From [Lactobacillus] rogosae (GTDB lineage Bacteria; Bacillota; Clostridia; Lachnospirales; Lachnospiraceae): a stretch of 64,000 bases of DNA. Every line of letters begins with the position of its first letter. Positions within the stretch are counted from its first letter, which is position 1. Positions 1 to 10,700 of the stretch are shown here, piece after piece. The notes under the pieces were generated by a model, which saw nothing but the letters and a program-made list of their open reading frames with translations, had not been told where the DNA came from and made no database searches. Made by a program: the position numbers and the translations under genes. Location: the NCBI GenBank assembly GCA_900112995.1, contig FONU01000007.1, positions 87,825 through 151,824 on the forward strand. Direction: 5' to 3'.

Positions 1-1738
1 TGTCCGTTATTCTTATGCACACCTTGACTTCTTTGTTTCTTGTGCCATCAGCATTAAAAACTCCTGCCTCATACAGCTTGGTTACTGCTTTTCTGCATAT
101 TTTGGCAATCTGTCTTTCAAGCTCCCTCACACCTGACTCTTTAGTGTAACCAAGAATTATATGCTTTAATGCTGAGTCTGATATCTTTAAAAGTGATGTG
201 GCAAGCCCGTTCTTACGAAGCTGCTTGCCAACAAGGTGTTCCTTTGCTATATGAAGCTTCTCATTAACACTATAGCCAGATACTTCTATAATCTCCATTC
301 TGTCAAGCAGCGGTCTGCTGAGTGTTGATAAATCATTAGCCGTTGCTATAAATAATACCTTAGATAAATCTACAGGCATTTCTATATAATGATCCGTAAA
401 ATGTGAATTCTGCTCGCTGTCTAACACTTCCAGAAGAGCCGAGGCTGTATCTGATTTATAATCATTGCTCACCTTATCAATCTCATCAAGAAGCATTAAT
501 GGATTGGCTGTTCCTGCCTTCTTTAAACCCTCTATTATTCTTCCCGGCATTGCACCGACATATGTCTTTCTATGTCCTCTTATCTCTGCTTCATCTTTTA
601 CTCCGCCAAGACATATCCTTACATATTCTTTATTAAGGGCAGCCGCCACCGAACGTGCTATTGAAGTCTTTCCTGTTCCCGGAGGTCCTGCAAGACATAA
701 TATCGGAGCATCTGTATTAGAAGTTATATTTCTTACAGCAAGTGCCTCTATTATTCTGTCTTTAATATCTTTCATTCCATAATGGTCATTATCAAGCACT
801 TTTCTTGCATTAATAATATCATTGTTATCCTCTGACATATTATTCCAAGGAAGTTCAAGACAATTCTCAATATATGTTCTTTCAACATTGACCTCTGATG
901 AACCCTTAGATAAGTTCTTAAGCCTTTTTACCTCCTTATGAAGCTTATCCTTTACTTCATCAGAAGCATTAAGCTTATCTATCTTTTCTTCTAATTCATT
1001 AGTTTCAGAATATTCATCCTGCCCAAGCTCCTTATTAAGAATTTCAAGCTGTTCTTTTAATATATATTCTCTCTGGTTCTCATCTACTTTAGCCCTGACT
1101 TTACCAGATATTTCTTCTTTAATACTATACGCTTGCGTCAGCTCTATAAGTATCCCTGCAATATATTCATACATATCAAGTATATTATTCATCTCAAGGA
1201 ACTTCTGACGGTCAGTATATTCCATAGGAAAATCACAGATTACACTGCTCATAAGTTCTCTGGCATTGTCAATCGCCAGCCAGTGATTAAGCATCTCCTT
1301 ATTACATCTTGGATTAGCAGCCGCATATTGTCTTAATAATTCATTCATTCCAATGACAATAGCTTTATCTGATACTTTATCCGTTTCTTCTATAAATGTA
1401 CTGCACTCCTGTACATCTGCATATATGTAATCACCCTCAGTATTAATGTCTGCGGCTACAGCCTTCTTAAGTCCCTCAACCTGCACTCTTACTAACTTAT
1501 TAGGCATTCTTATAACCCGCTTAACAGAAGCTATAGTTCCTGTCATATATAAATCTTTAGCTGTAGGACTTTTAACTGCTGAGTCGGTCTGTGTCAACAG
1601 CAGCACCTTCTCATCATTTTCCATAGCAGCTTCTACTGCTTTAATTGATATTTTTCTGCTTATATCAAAATGTATGACCATGTCGGGTAACACGGTCATA
1701 CTTCTTAACGCAATTACTGGTATTGTAATCATATTCAT
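1..1738 (-). CDS. lon: ATP-dependent protease Lon (partial, C-terminus off the window)
   Basis: Cytoplasmic AAA+ serine protease that unfolds and degrades damaged and regulatory proteins. Reading the minus strand from an ATG at 1738 gives an uninterrupted frame of about 579 codons to the window edge. It starts with a Lon N-terminal substrate-binding domain (MNMITIPVIALRS) and a central helical region. The AAA+ module follows, with Walker A GPPGTGKT near residue 350 and Walker B LLDEIDK near residue 415. The Ser-Lys protease domain lies beyond base 1, so the gene is incomplete here. A second ATG lies two codons downstream of the chosen one. The start is only 2 bases from the clpX stop, so it is very likely co-transcribed and translationally coupled with clpX. 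The ribosome binding site is weak. Confidence 0.95.
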   Translation of the reverse strand, partial: MNMITIPVIALRSMTVLPDMVIHFDISRKISIKAVEAAMENDEKVLLLTQTDSAVKSPTAKDLYMTGTIASVKRVIRMPNKLVRVQVEGLKKAVAADINTEGDYIYADVQECSTFIEETDKVSDKAIVIGMNELLRQYAAANPRCNKEMLNHWLAIDNARELMSSVICDFPMEYTDRQKFLEMNNILDMYEYIAGILIELTQAYSIKEEISGKVRAKVDENQREYILKEQLEILNKELGQDEYSETNELEEKIDKLNASDEVKDKLHKEVKRLKNLSKGSSEVNVERTYIENCLELPWNNMSEDNNDIINARKVLDNDHYGMKDIKDRIIEALAVRNITSNTDAPILCLAGPPGTGKTSIARSVAAALNKEYVRICLGGVKDEAEIRGHRKTYVGAMPGRIIEGLKKAGTANPLMLLDEIDKVSNDYKSDTASALLEVLDSEQNSHFTDHYIEMPVDLSKVLFIATANDLSTLSRPLLDRMEIIEVSGYSVNEKLHIAKEHLVGKQLRKNGLATSLLKISDSALKHIILGYTKESGVRELERQIAKICRKAVTKLYEAGVFNADGTRNKEVKVCIRITD

Positions 1739-1740
1739 AT

Positions 1741-3012
1741 TTATTGTGCTTTCTTAACTTCATCAGTTCTATACTCTATAACAGGCTTTCCTGTTCCCAT
1801 AACTGCATCCTTAGTTATTGTACATCTTGCTATCGTTTCATCAGATGGCACTTCATACATAACTTCGTTCATAACAGCTTCTAATATAGAACGTAATCCT
1901 CTTGCTCCAGTCTTTCTTTCAAAACTCTTATGTGCAATAGCCTTAACTGCATCATCATCGAATTCCAGATCCACTTCATCAAGGCTTAATAATGCCTTAT
2001 ACTGCTTAAGTATAGCATTCTTAGGTTCTCTAAGAATTCTTACAAGTGACTCCTCATCTAATGAATCAAGTGCAACAACAACAGGTACTCTTCCTACAAA
2101 TTCAGGAATAAGACCGAACTTAATAAGATCCTGTGGAAGTGCCTTATGGAACATCTCTCCAACATCTTCAGTTGCTGTCTTATCTTTAATCTGTGAATTA
2201 AATCCGATTGTACTCTGATCCATTCTTGCTTCTATAATCTTCTCAAGTCCGTCAAAAGCACCACCACATATAAAGAGAATGTTAGTTGTGTCAATCGGAA
2301 TAAGCTCCTGCTGTGGGTGCTTTCTTCCTCCCTGTGGTGGAACAGAAGCAACAGTTCCCTCTAATATCTTAAGAAGTGCCTGCTGTACGCCCTCGCCGGA
2401 TACATCTCTTGTTATAGATACATTTTCCGACTTCTTAGTTATCTTATCTATCTCATCAATATAGATAATTCCATATTGTGCCTTTTCAACATCATAATCA
2501 GCCGCCTGAATAAGCTTTAATAAAATGTTCTCTACATCCTCACCTACATAACCTGCTTCTGTAAGTGTTGTAGCATCTGCAATTGCAAATGGTACATTAA
2601 GAAGCCTTGCAAGATTCTGGGCAAGAAATGTCTTACCTGAACCTGTAGGTCCTAACATAAGAATATTACTCTTCTGAAGCTCTACATCGACATCTTTGGC
2701 TGATAATATTCTCTTGTAATGATTATATACAGCAACTGATAATACCTTTTTGGCCTCATCCTGTCCAATCACATAATCATCAAGAAATTCTTTAATTTCT
2801 TTAGGTTTTAAAAGGTTGATATTCATACCCTCAGCATCTTCCTGAATATCTTCCTCATTTTCAAATTCTTCGTCAAGAATGTCAGCACATATTCCTACAC
2901 ACTCATCACATATATATGCCCCATTAGGGCCAGCTATAAGCTTCTTAACCTGATCCTGTGTTTTATTACAGAATGAGCATCTTAGCTTTTCATCTACATT
3001 TCTGCCTGCCAT
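1741..3012 (-). CDS. clpX: ClpX, ATP-binding unfoldase of the ClpXP protease
   Basis: Hexameric AAA+ unfoldase that feeds tagged substrates into ClpP. The 423-residue length is normal. An N-terminal C4 zinc-binding domain (C12, C15, C35, C38) precedes the AAA+ core with Walker A GPTGSGKT at 121-128 and Walker [10 protein letters not shown] near 182-190. The ATG is preceded by GGAGG. The gene lies between clpP and lon in the common order tig-clpP-clpX-lon. The clpP-clpX gap is 237 bases and holds a strong terminator plus several hairpins. clpX-lon may therefore depend partly on its own promoter (a candidate is at 3039-3067). Confidence 0.98.
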   Translation of the reverse strand: MAGRNVDEKLRCSFCNKTQDQVKKLIAGPNGAYICDECVGICADILDEEFENEEDIQEDAEGMNINLLKPKEIKEFLDDYVIGQDEAKKVLSVAVYNHYKRILSAKDVDVELQKSNILMLGPTGSGKTFLAQNLARLLNVPFAIADATTLTEAGYVGEDVENILLKLIQAADYDVEKAQYGIIYIDEIDKITKKSENVSITRDVSGEGVQQALLKILEGTVASVPPQGGRKHPQQELIPIDTTNILFICGGAFDGLEKIIEARMDQSTIGFNSQIKDKTATEDVGEMFHKALPQDLIKFGLIPEFVGRVPVVVALDSLDEESLVRILREPKNAILKQYKALLSLDEVDLEFDDDAVKAIAHKSFERKTGARGLRSILEAVMNEVMYEVPSDETIARCTITKDAVMGTGKPVIEYRTDEVKKAQ

Positions 3013-3038
3013 ACTTCCTCCACAATTACTATAACAGC

Positions 3039-3067
3039 TTTATACACCTGATTAACAAATGTATCCA
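3039..3067 (-). promoter_or_regulatory. Candidate promoter for clpX-lon
   Basis: On the minus strand TGGATA (3067-3062) and TATAAA (3044-3039) are separated by 17 bases, upstream of the clpX ribosome binding site. The -35 box is weak (4 of 6 matches to TTGACA). It is supported mainly by spacing and by the terminator that would otherwise isolate clpX from clpP. Confidence 0.35.
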
Positions 3068-3084
3068 CTGTATTATTGTCTGAA

Positions 3085-3206
3085 CAAAGAGTCACTTTGT
3101 GACTCTTTGCGCGCCCATGTGGGCACGCAAGTGCATCTTCATCTCCACATGGGTCGCATCCCCGCGGAGCGTTTTTACTTTATAGGAAATGCAATTTCCT
3201 ATAAAG
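3085..3206. repeat. Row of hairpins in the clpP-clpX gap
   Basis: Three consecutive inverted repeats were read by eye. The first is an 11-bp perfect stem with a 3-base loop (3085-3095 with 3099-3109). The second is a 12-bp stem with one bulged base (3111-3122 with 3145-3157), enclosing an inner GCAC-GCAA-GTGC tetraloop hairpin (3123-3134). The third is a perfect stem of about 19 bp with a 3-base loop (3172-3190 with 3194-3212), whose outer end overlaps the A-run of the adjacent terminator. No protein-coding signal is visible here. It may be a REP/MITE-like intergenic element or a structured mRNA spacer. Confidence 0.6.
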
Positions 3207-3243
3207 TAAAAAACGGGACTGTGCGAAAAGCTACAGTCCCGTT
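3207..3243 (-). terminator. Rho-independent terminator after clpP
   Basis: An 11-bp stem (3212-3222 with 3233-3243) is followed on the minus strand by a run of six T. It lies 6 bases beyond the clpP stop, so tig-clpP transcripts should end or be attenuated here before clpX. Confidence 0.85.
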
Positions 3244-3249
3244 AAGCAA

Positions 3250-3831
3250 CTATCTCTTTTCAACAACACTATCAATCAAACCATATGCAACAGCTTCCTG
3301 TGCAGTCATATAATTATCACGTTCTGTATCTCGAGAGATTTCTTCTACTGATTTACCTGTATTAGCTGCAAGTATTTCATTCAATTTGTTTCTTGTCTTT
3401 AAAATGTTCTCTGCAACTATTCTGATCTCTGTTTCCTGTCCTCTTGCACCACCTGATGGCTGATGAATCATAATCTCAGCATTAGGAAGAGCAAGTCTTT
3501 TGCCTTTAGTTCCGCCTGAAAGAAGAAATGCTCCCATACTAGCTGCCATACCAATACAGATTGTAGACACATCGCACTTAATGTACTGCATAGTATCATA
3601 TATTGCAAAACCTGCAGACACAGAACCACCTGGGCTGTTAATATAAAAATGTATATCCTTGCTTGGATCTTCTGCTTCAAGGAATAACATCTGCGCAACC
3701 ACAAGATTTGCAGACACATCTGTAACCTCTTCACCTAAAAAAATAATTCTGTCTTTTAACAAACGTGAATAAATATCATAAGATCTTTCTCCACGGCTGT
3801 TCTGTTCAATGACATAAGGTACAAAACTCAT
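3250..3831 (-). CDS. clpP: ClpP, proteolytic subunit of Clp protease
   Basis: Self-compartmentalising serine protease, partner of ClpX. From the ATG at 3831 the protein is 193 residues, the family's usual length. The catalytic triad is visible: Ser98 in MAASMGA, His123 in MIHQP and Asp172 in [10 protein letters not shown]. The start was chosen because [10 protein letters not shown] matches the family N-terminus and GAGG lies 8 bases upstream. The frame stays open for 45 more codons upstream but that stretch has no family similarity. It lies downstream of tig and upstream of clpX, with a strong terminator just after the stop. Confidence 0.97.
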   Translation of the reverse strand: MSFVPYVIEQNSRGERSYDIYSRLLKDRIIFLGEEVTDVSANLVVAQMLFLEAEDPSKDIHFYINSPGGSVSAGFAIYDTMQYIKCDVSTICIGMAASMGAFLLSGGTKGKRLALPNAEIMIHQPSGGARGQETEIRIVAENILKTRNKLNEILAANTGKSVEEISRDTERDNYMTAQEAVAYGLIDSVVEKR

Positions 3832-3883
3832 CTTAATCCTCATTTCTGCGCACAGATTATATAACATATTGCGCATATAAACC

Positions 3884-3906
3884 TGTGTCAAGTGCGCACT
3901 GACACA
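3884..3906. repeat. Perfect hairpin between tig and clpP
   Basis: TGTGTCA (3884-3890) pairs with TGACACA (3900-3906), enclosing the self-complementary GTGCGCAC (3892-3899). It sits in the 174-base tig-clpP spacer. No T-run follows on either strand, so it is not an obvious terminator; an mRNA processing or stability element is possible. Confidence 0.4.
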
Positions 3907-4005
3907 AATTCCGCATACAGACAGGCAATAGCTGCTTATATGCCGTAGCACACAGGCAGCCTGCACTTAAATCCGTCTATATTGCTTTCGTATATTAAGT
4001 ATTAA

Positions 4006-5295
4006 TTACTTTTCTACTACTGAGTTAACGATAACATCAACAGCCTTCTGGATTGCGATATCTTCCTTAATCTGCTTTTCTTCGTATTCACCCATAAATT
4101 CTTTAACTTTTTCGATTTCCATCTTGTACTGCTCAGCCATCTTGTTAAGCTCATCCTGGAATTCTTCTTCTGAAGCTGTAAGACCTTCTGCCTTAACAAC
4201 TGCTTCAAGAACAAGTCTTGACTGAATTCTCTTAACTGCTTCTGGCTTCATATCTTCGATAATCTTCTCAGCAGTTACACCTGTATACTGGAAGTACTGT
4301 TCTACTGATAATCCCTGCATCTGTAATCTCTGAGCGAAATCTTCTAACATTCTGTTAACCTGTGTGTTAACCATAGCTTCTGGAATATCCATCTTAGAAG
4401 ATTCGATAATCTTAGCGATTGCTTCGTCTTCCTTCTTAGCCTTAGCTTCGTTAGCCTTACGTTCTGCTATTGTCTTCTTTAAATCATCCTTGTATTCTGC
4501 AAGTGTATCAAAGTCAGATACGTCCTGAGCGAAATCATCATCAAGTTCTGGAAGAACCTTTTCCTTAATCTCGTTAACCTTTACCTTGAACATAGCTGGC
4601 TTACCCTTTAATTCTTCAGCGTGGTATTCTTCTGGGAATGTTACGTTGATTTCTTTCTCATCACCAATGTTCATACCTATAATCTGCTCTTCGAAATTAT
4701 CAATGAATGAATGTGAACCGATTGTAAGTGGATAGTTCTCACCCTTACCGCCTTCAAATGCTACACCATCAACAAATCCTTCAAAGTCAATTGTTGTCAT
4801 ATCGCCATCTTTAACAGCTCTGTCTTCAACAGTAACAACTCTTGAATTCTTATCCTGAACCTTCTTTAATTCTTCTTCAACATCAGCATCTGTAACTTCT
4901 GTATCACACTTCTCTACTTCTACACCCTTGTACTGTCCAAGTTCTACTTCTGGCTTAACAGCTACAACAGCTTCAAATATGAAAGGCTTTCCAGCTTCAA
5001 TCTGAACTACATTAATCTTAGGCTGTGAAACTATCTCTAATTCGCTTTCATCTGCTGCCTTAGCATAAGCATCAGGAATAATTGCATTAGCTGCATCTTC
5101 GTAGAAGATTTCTGTTCCGTAAAGCTTTTCTACCATCTTTCTTGGAGCCTTGCCTTTTCTGAAACCAGGAACACTAATCTTATTCTTATTCTTATTAAAA
5201 GCTGTATTAAGACCTGCTTCGAATTCTTCAGCTGTAGCCTCGATTACAAGCTTGACCATATTCTTTTCTTCCATATTCTCAACTTTAAAACTCAT
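4006..5295 (-). CDS. tig: Trigger factor, ribosome-associated chaperone and prolyl isomerase
   Basis: Binds ribosomal protein L23 at the exit tunnel and folds nascent chains. The protein has 429 residues, a normal length. The N-terminal ribosome-binding signature GFRKGKAPRKM is near residues 44-54. An FKBP-type peptidyl-prolyl isomerase domain lies around residues 155-245 (DFEGFVDGVAFEGGKGENY and following). A long helical C-terminal chaperone domain follows. AGGAGG lies 11 bases upstream of the ATG. It is the first gene of the tig-clpP-clpX-lon series and has its own promoter candidate at 5365-5394. Confidence 0.97.
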   Translation of the reverse strand: MSFKVENMEEKNMVKLVIEATAEEFEAGLNTAFNKNKNKISVPGFRKGKAPRKMVEKLYGTEIFYEDAANAIIPDAYAKAADESELEIVSQPKINVVQIEAGKPFIFEAVVAVKPEVELGQYKGVEVEKCDTEVTDADVEEELKKVQDKNSRVVTVEDRAVKDGDMTTIDFEGFVDGVAFEGGKGENYPLTIGSHSFIDNFEEQIIGMNIGDEKEINVTFPEEYHAEELKGKPAMFKVKVNEIKEKVLPELDDDFAQDVSDFDTLAEYKDDLKKTIAERKANEAKAKKEDEAIAKIIESSKMDIPEAMVNTQVNRMLEDFAQRLQMQGLSVEQYFQYTGVTAEKIIEDMKPEAVKRIQSRLVLEAVVKAEGLTASEEEFQDELNKMAEQYKMEIEKVKEFMGEYEEKQIKEDIAIQKAVDVIVNSVVEK

Positions 5296-5364
5296 TGTTA
5301 ATAATTCCTCCTTAAATATATATATGAAGTCTCTTTTCTATTCGTACAATGTACATACTAATGA

Positions 5365-5394
5365 ATTGTATCACATCAGGTATTAATTTGCCAA
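5365..5394 (-). promoter_or_regulatory. Probable sigma-A promoter for tig
   Basis: On the minus strand TTGGCA (5394-5389) and TACAAT (5370-5365) are separated by 18 bases, about 70 bases upstream of the tig ATG. Both boxes match consensus in five of six positions. Confidence 0.6.
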
Positions 5395-5425
5395 TATATT
5401 TTTTATAATTTATATTTATTTATGT

Positions 5426-5851
5426 TTATTTTAATATTTCGTCCTTGGCATCAACTTCTTCCTTTGCATTATTATCATCATAATCATTCTTGCAGAAGAA
5501 GAACTTTCTTGTAGCAAATAACACACATATAGATAATACACCTAATGCTGTGTTAAGTGCCGAATCATGATGTGTAACCATCTCCCTTGCTATTGCAAAC
5601 ATAAGCACTTCAACAACTGTTGCCGGCGTATGCTGTGATAACATCTTAATAAGCTCAACTCCAACCGCCAGCGTCATTATATCTGCAACAAAAGTTTCAA
5701 AGAATTCCACTGGTGCACTATCAAACATTCCACCAAGATCAAACACAAACCTCACACACATAACTGCAACGACAACCACAAGAATTGCCGATATTATCCA
5801 TTCAAGTATATTGCATACTTTTCTGAATATTCCATTTACTTTGTTCTTCAT
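5426..5851 (-). CDS. PsiE-like small membrane protein
   Basis: A 141-residue protein with about four hydrophobic segments and a charged C-terminal tail. The stretch VEVLMFAIAREMVTHH and the hydrophobic pattern resemble the phosphate-starvation-inducible PsiE family, whose biochemical role is poorly known. It lies upstream of tig on the same strand, but the tig promoter lies in the 130-base gap, so a shared transcript is uncertain. The family name rests on remembered pattern similarity; the membrane prediction is firmer. Confidence 0.55.
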   Translation of the reverse strand: MKNKVNGIFRKVCNILEWIISAILVVVVAVMCVRFVFDLGGMFDSAPVEFFETFVADIMTLAVGVELIKMLSQHTPATVVEVLMFAIAREMVTHHDSALNTALGVLSICVLFATRKFFFCKNDYDDNNAKEEVDAKDEILK

Positions 5852-6042
5852 ATATCTCTGACCTTTCTATTTATTTATTCATATTCCATTACTGGTATCC
5901 AAACCCGCAGTTTAGTCCAATAACCTGAACAACACTCATCCCTGCAATATATAAATTTAATTATATATCGAATTACAGGCTTTAATTTAAACAATATTAA
6001 GTATACGAAAAAATCCCACATATAGCAATACAACTTCACTTC

Positions 6043-6082
6043 AAAAAGCCCACAAAGACCATACGCTAGTCTTTGCGGGCTT
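6043..6082 (-). terminator. Terminator downstream of gltD
   Basis: A 14-base stem with one mismatch (6046-6059 with 6069-6082) is followed on the minus strand by TTTTT. It lies about 50 bases after the gltD stop and would end the gltB-gltD transcript. Confidence 0.8.
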
Positions 6083-6135
6083 CTTACTTATTTTAATAGT
6101 TTTATAAAATGTAATCTTTACTTACAGACTAAGAA

Positions 6136-7620
6136 TTACAGATTAGTATATCCCATAAGATACTTATCAACTTCCCTAGCGCAGTCCCTGCCCTGTCTGA
6201 TAGCCTTTACAACAAGTGACTGGCCTGTGTGGCAGTCGCCGGCAGCGAATACTCCTGCTACATTAGTAGCGAACTTGTCTACATCTGTCTTTATGTTAGT
6301 TCTCTCATTAACCTCAACACCAAATGCATCTGTAAGATACTTCTGTGTTCCAAGGAAACCAGCAGCTATAAGAACAAGCTCACAAGGAAGTTCTTTTTCT
6401 GTTCCCTCAACCGGAACCATCATTCTTCTTCCTGTCTTCTCATCAACCCTAGATTCAAGCTGGACAGTTACAACCTTTTCAAGATTGCCCTTCTTATCCT
6501 TCTTAAATTCCTTAACTGTTGTTGTATATATTCTTGGGTCGTGTCCAAATACTGCTATAGCTTCTTCCTGACCATAATCAGTCTTGCAGACTAAAGGCCA
6601 CTGTGGCCAAGGATTAGTATCTCTTCTTACATCTGGTGCTTTTGGCATCATTTCAAGCTGTGTTACCGACTTACAGCCGTGTCTTATACAAGTTCCGACA
6701 CAGTCATTACCTGTATCACCACCGCCAATTACAATAACATTCTTATCTTTGGCACTTATATACCTGCCATCTGTAAGATCTGAATCAAGAAGACTCTTAG
6801 TTGTAGCTGCGAGGAAATCTACTGCAAAATGTATTCCATTGGCATCTCTTCCAGGTGCATTGATATCTCTAGGATTAGAAGCACCTACAGCAAGCACAAC
6901 AGCATCATAATCTTCCATTATCTTCTTAGCTTTAATATTCTGTCCAATATTAGCTTCTGTTATGAATTCAATTCCTTCTTCCTTCATAACATCTATCTTT
7001 CTGTCAATTATATGCTTTTCAAGCTTCATATTAGGTATTCCGTATCTTAAAAGACCGCCTACCCTGTCAGCTCTTTCATATACTGTCACAAGATGACCTC
7101 TCTGGTTTAACTGGTCTGCTACTGCAAGTCCTGAAGGGCCTGAACCTATTACAGCAATTCTCTTTCCTGTTCTTGCCTTAGGTGGCTTAGGACCAGCAAG
7201 TCCATTGGCATATGCATGCTCAATTATAGCCATCTCATTTTCCTTAGTACATACTGGATCACCATTAAGTCCACAGGTACAAGCCTTCTCGCAAAGTGCA
7301 GGACATACACGGCTTGTAAATTCAGGAAAATTGCTTGTCTTATGTAATCTGTTATAAGCCTGCTCCCAGTTGCCCGTGTATACAAGGTCATTCCATTCAG
7401 GAATAAGGTTGTTAAGAGGACAGCCACTTGTCATTCCTTTTATATTCATACCTGACTGGCAGAATGGCACGCCACAATCCATACAGCGGGCACTCTGGCA
7501 TCTCTGCTCAGCTTCTGAAAGTGGTGTATGAAATTCATTAAAATTCTTTATTCTTTCTTTTGGTGAAACTGCTTTAGCTTCCACACGTTCATATTCTAAA
7601 AATCCAGTTGGTTTTCCCAT
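6136..7620 (-). CDS. gltD: Glutamate synthase, small (NADPH) subunit
   Basis: FAD- and NADPH-dependent subunit that passes electrons to the large subunit for conversion of glutamine and 2-oxoglutarate to glutamate. It has 494 residues. N-terminal cysteine clusters for iron-sulfur centres are visible (CQSARCMDCGVPFC and CPALCEKACTCG). Two dinucleotide-binding motifs follow: VIGSGPSGLAV for FAD and VIGGGDTGNDC for NADPH. AAAGGAG precedes the ATG. It follows gltB by 90 bases and is followed by a clear terminator, so the two form one transcription unit. Confidence 0.96.
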   Translation of the reverse strand: MGKPTGFLEYERVEAKAVSPKERIKNFNEFHTPLSEAEQRCQSARCMDCGVPFCQSGMNIKGMTSGCPLNNLIPEWNDLVYTGNWEQAYNRLHKTSNFPEFTSRVCPALCEKACTCGLNGDPVCTKENEMAIIEHAYANGLAGPKPPKARTGKRIAVIGSGPSGLAVADQLNQRGHLVTVYERADRVGGLLRYGIPNMKLEKHIIDRKIDVMKEEGIEFITEANIGQNIKAKKIMEDYDAVVLAVGASNPRDINAPGRDANGIHFAVDFLAATTKSLLDSDLTDGRYISAKDKNVIVIGGGDTGNDCVGTCIRHGCKSVTQLEMMPKAPDVRRDTNPWPQWPLVCKTDYGQEEAIAVFGHDPRIYTTTVKEFKKDKKGNLEKVVTVQLESRVDEKTGRRMMVPVEGTEKELPCELVLIAAGFLGTQKYLTDAFGVEVNERTNIKTDVDKFATNVAGVFAAGDCHTGQSLVVKAIRQGRDCAREVDKYLMGYTNL

Positions 7621-7710
7621 GATTATCTCCTTTCAAATACACATTTTCACAAATATGTACCAGCAGACTTATAATCTGCTAATACATATCTGTTATTGTA
7701 CATTTCTATC

Positions 7711-10700
7711 TTACTTAGTTGCTGCATAAAATGCTTCAATCTGAGCCTGTTCACTGCTAAGACCTTTTTCTTCCATCTGAACAATCATATTAAGCATCTT
7801 CTTATAATCATGTGGCATAATCTTCTTAAACTTAGGAAGATATTCGCCAAAGTTGTCTAACACTTCTTTACCCTTCTTAGAATTAGTATAAGCAACGTGT
7901 TCTGTAATCATCTGCTTAAGTTCAAGTACATCATACTTGTTAGTTACAGGTTCAAGTGATACAAGCTGCTTGTTGACTCTCTTATAAAGTGTTGTGTCAT
8001 CATCAAGAACATATGCAACACCGCCGCTCATACCTGCTGCGAAGTTCTTACCAGTTCTACCAAGTACAACAACCCTTCCGCCTGTCATATATTCACAACC
8101 ATGGTCGCCAGTACCTTCAACAACTGCTGTTGCACCAGAGTTACGTACACAGAATCTCTCACCTGCTACACCATTGATAAATGCCTTGCCACTTGTTGCT
8201 CCATAGAGTGCTACGTTACCGATGATGATATTCTCATCTTCCTTATAAGATACACCTGTTGGTGGATATACAATAAGCTTACCACCTGAAAGACCTTTTC
8301 CGAAGTAATCGTTGCTGTCACCGACAAGTTCAAGTGTAAGTCCCTTAGGGATAAATGCACCGAAGCTCTGTCCGCCAGCACCTGTACATTTAACTGTATA
8401 AGTATCTTCTGCAAGGCTCTCACCAAATCTTCTTGTTATCTCTGCACCAAGAAGTGTTCCTAATGCTCTATCTGTATTAGTTACATCAACCTCAACACTT
8501 CTCTTCTGCTTCTTATCCATAGCATCCGAAAGCTTCTTAATAAGAATCTTCTCATCTACTGTCTTCTCAAGTTCAAAGTCATATACATTCTTCTTATCAT
8601 ACTTAATTGAAGAAGCTTCCTTAACATAAGGATTGTTAAGTATATTAGAAAGGTCAACCTTTGAAGCTCTTCCGCTTCCCTCTACATCTTCTCTTGCTTC
8701 AAGGAAATCTGTTCTTCCTACAAGTTCATCAACAGTCTTAACACCAAGCTTTGCCATATATTCACGAAGCTCCTGTGCGATAAATCTCATAAAGTTGACA
8801 ACATATTCAGGCTTGCCTGCAAATCTCTTTCTAAGCTCAGGATTCTGTGTAGCAATACCAACTGGACAAGTATCAAGGTTACATACTCTCATCATTACAC
8901 AGCCCATTGTTACAAGTGGAGCTGTTGCAAAACCGAATTCTTCTGCACCAAGCATAGCTGCTATTGCAACATCACGTCCGCTCATAAGCTTACCATCTGT
9001 CTCGATTATAACCTTATTACGAAGTCCGTTCATTGTAAGTGTCTGATGAGCTTCTGCAAGTCCTAATTCCCAAGGAAGTCCTGCATTATGTATAGAACTT
9101 CTTGGAGCTGCACCAGTACCTCCATCATAACCTGATATAAGGATAACCTGTGCACCTGCCTTGGCAACACCAGAAGCTATAGTACCAACACCTGCTTCTG
9201 ATACAAGCTTAACTGATATTCTTGCATTCCTGTTGGCATTCTTTAAATCATATATAAGCTGTGCTAAATCTTCGATAGAATAAATGTCGTGATGAGGTGG
9301 TGGTGATATAAGTGATACACCTGGTGTTGAAAGACGTGTCTTTGCAATCCAAGGATATACCTTCTTTCCTGGAAGATGTCCACCTTCACCTGGCTTAGCA
9401 CCCTGTGCCATCTTAATCTGGATTTCCTTAGCACTTACAAGATACTTGCTTGTAACACCAAAACGTCCTGAAGCTACCTGCTTGATAGCTGAACATCTGT
9501 TAAGTCCGTCAGCACCTACTGTAAGTCTGTCTTCATCTTCTCCACCTTCACCTGAGTTAGACTTGCCGTGAAGCATATTCATAGCAATAGCCATAGTCTC
9601 GTGTGCTTCCTTAGAGATGGAACCGTATGACATGGCACCGGTCTTAAATCTCTTAACGATAGAATCAACACTCTCTACCTGATCTATATTTATTCCCTTC
9701 TTAGGGAACTTGATATCCATAAGTCCTCTTAAGTTCTTAACGCCCTCTTCTTTATTAACAAGAGCTGTATATTCCTTAAATGTATTATAATCACCTGTAC
9801 GTGCTGCAAGCTGTAAAAGATGTATTGTCTGTGGATTGTAAAGATGTTCTTCTTTTCCACTTCTCATCTTATGAGCGCCCTCACTGTCAAGAGTTGTATC
9901 TGTTGAAAGTCCAAGTGGATCAAATGCCTTAGAATGAAGTGTTTCCACATCTTCCTGAATATCCTTAAGTCCGATTCCTTCAATTCTTGATACAGTACCA
10001 GTGAAGTACTTATTAATTACATCTGAGTTAATACCAATTGCCTCAAATATCTTAGCACCCTGATATGACTGGATTGTTGAAATACCCATTTTAGCTGCAA
10101 TCTTAACAATACCACTTATAATAGCATTGTTGTAGTCATCAACTGCTGCATAGTAATCCTTGTCAAGCATATTAAGGTCGATAAGCTCCTGTATGCTCTC
10201 CTGTGCAAGATATGGGTTGATAGCTGATGCACCATATCCTAAAAGTGTTGCAAAATGATGTACATCTCTTGGCTCACCACTTTCAAGTATAACTGCCATA
10301 CTTGTTCTCTTCTTAGTCTGTACAAGGTAATGCTGTACAGCACCTACTGCAAGAAGTGATGGAATTGCAACGTGATTCTCATCAACACCCCTGTCTGAAA
10401 GGATAATGATGTTAGCACCTTCTCTGTGTGCCCTGTCAACCTCTACGAATATATGGTCAATAGCCTTTTCAATTGATGTATTCTTATAATATGTAATAGG
10501 AATTGTCTCTACCTTAAAGCCTTCAACTTTCATATTCTTAATCTTTAAAAGATCTGTATTAGTAAGAATAGGATTGTTAATCTTTAAGTTCTTACAGTTC
10601 TCTGGCTTTTCCTCAAGCACATTTCCATCTTTACCAAGATATACAGTAGTTGAAGTTACAATCTTTTCTCTTATCGAATCAATAGGTGGATTAGTAACCT

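Noticed and set aside
3832..3966. N-terminal extension of ClpP by 45 residues
   Set aside because: The extra residues have no family similarity and include cysteine-rich noise. The internal ATG has a good ribosome binding site and gives the normal length.
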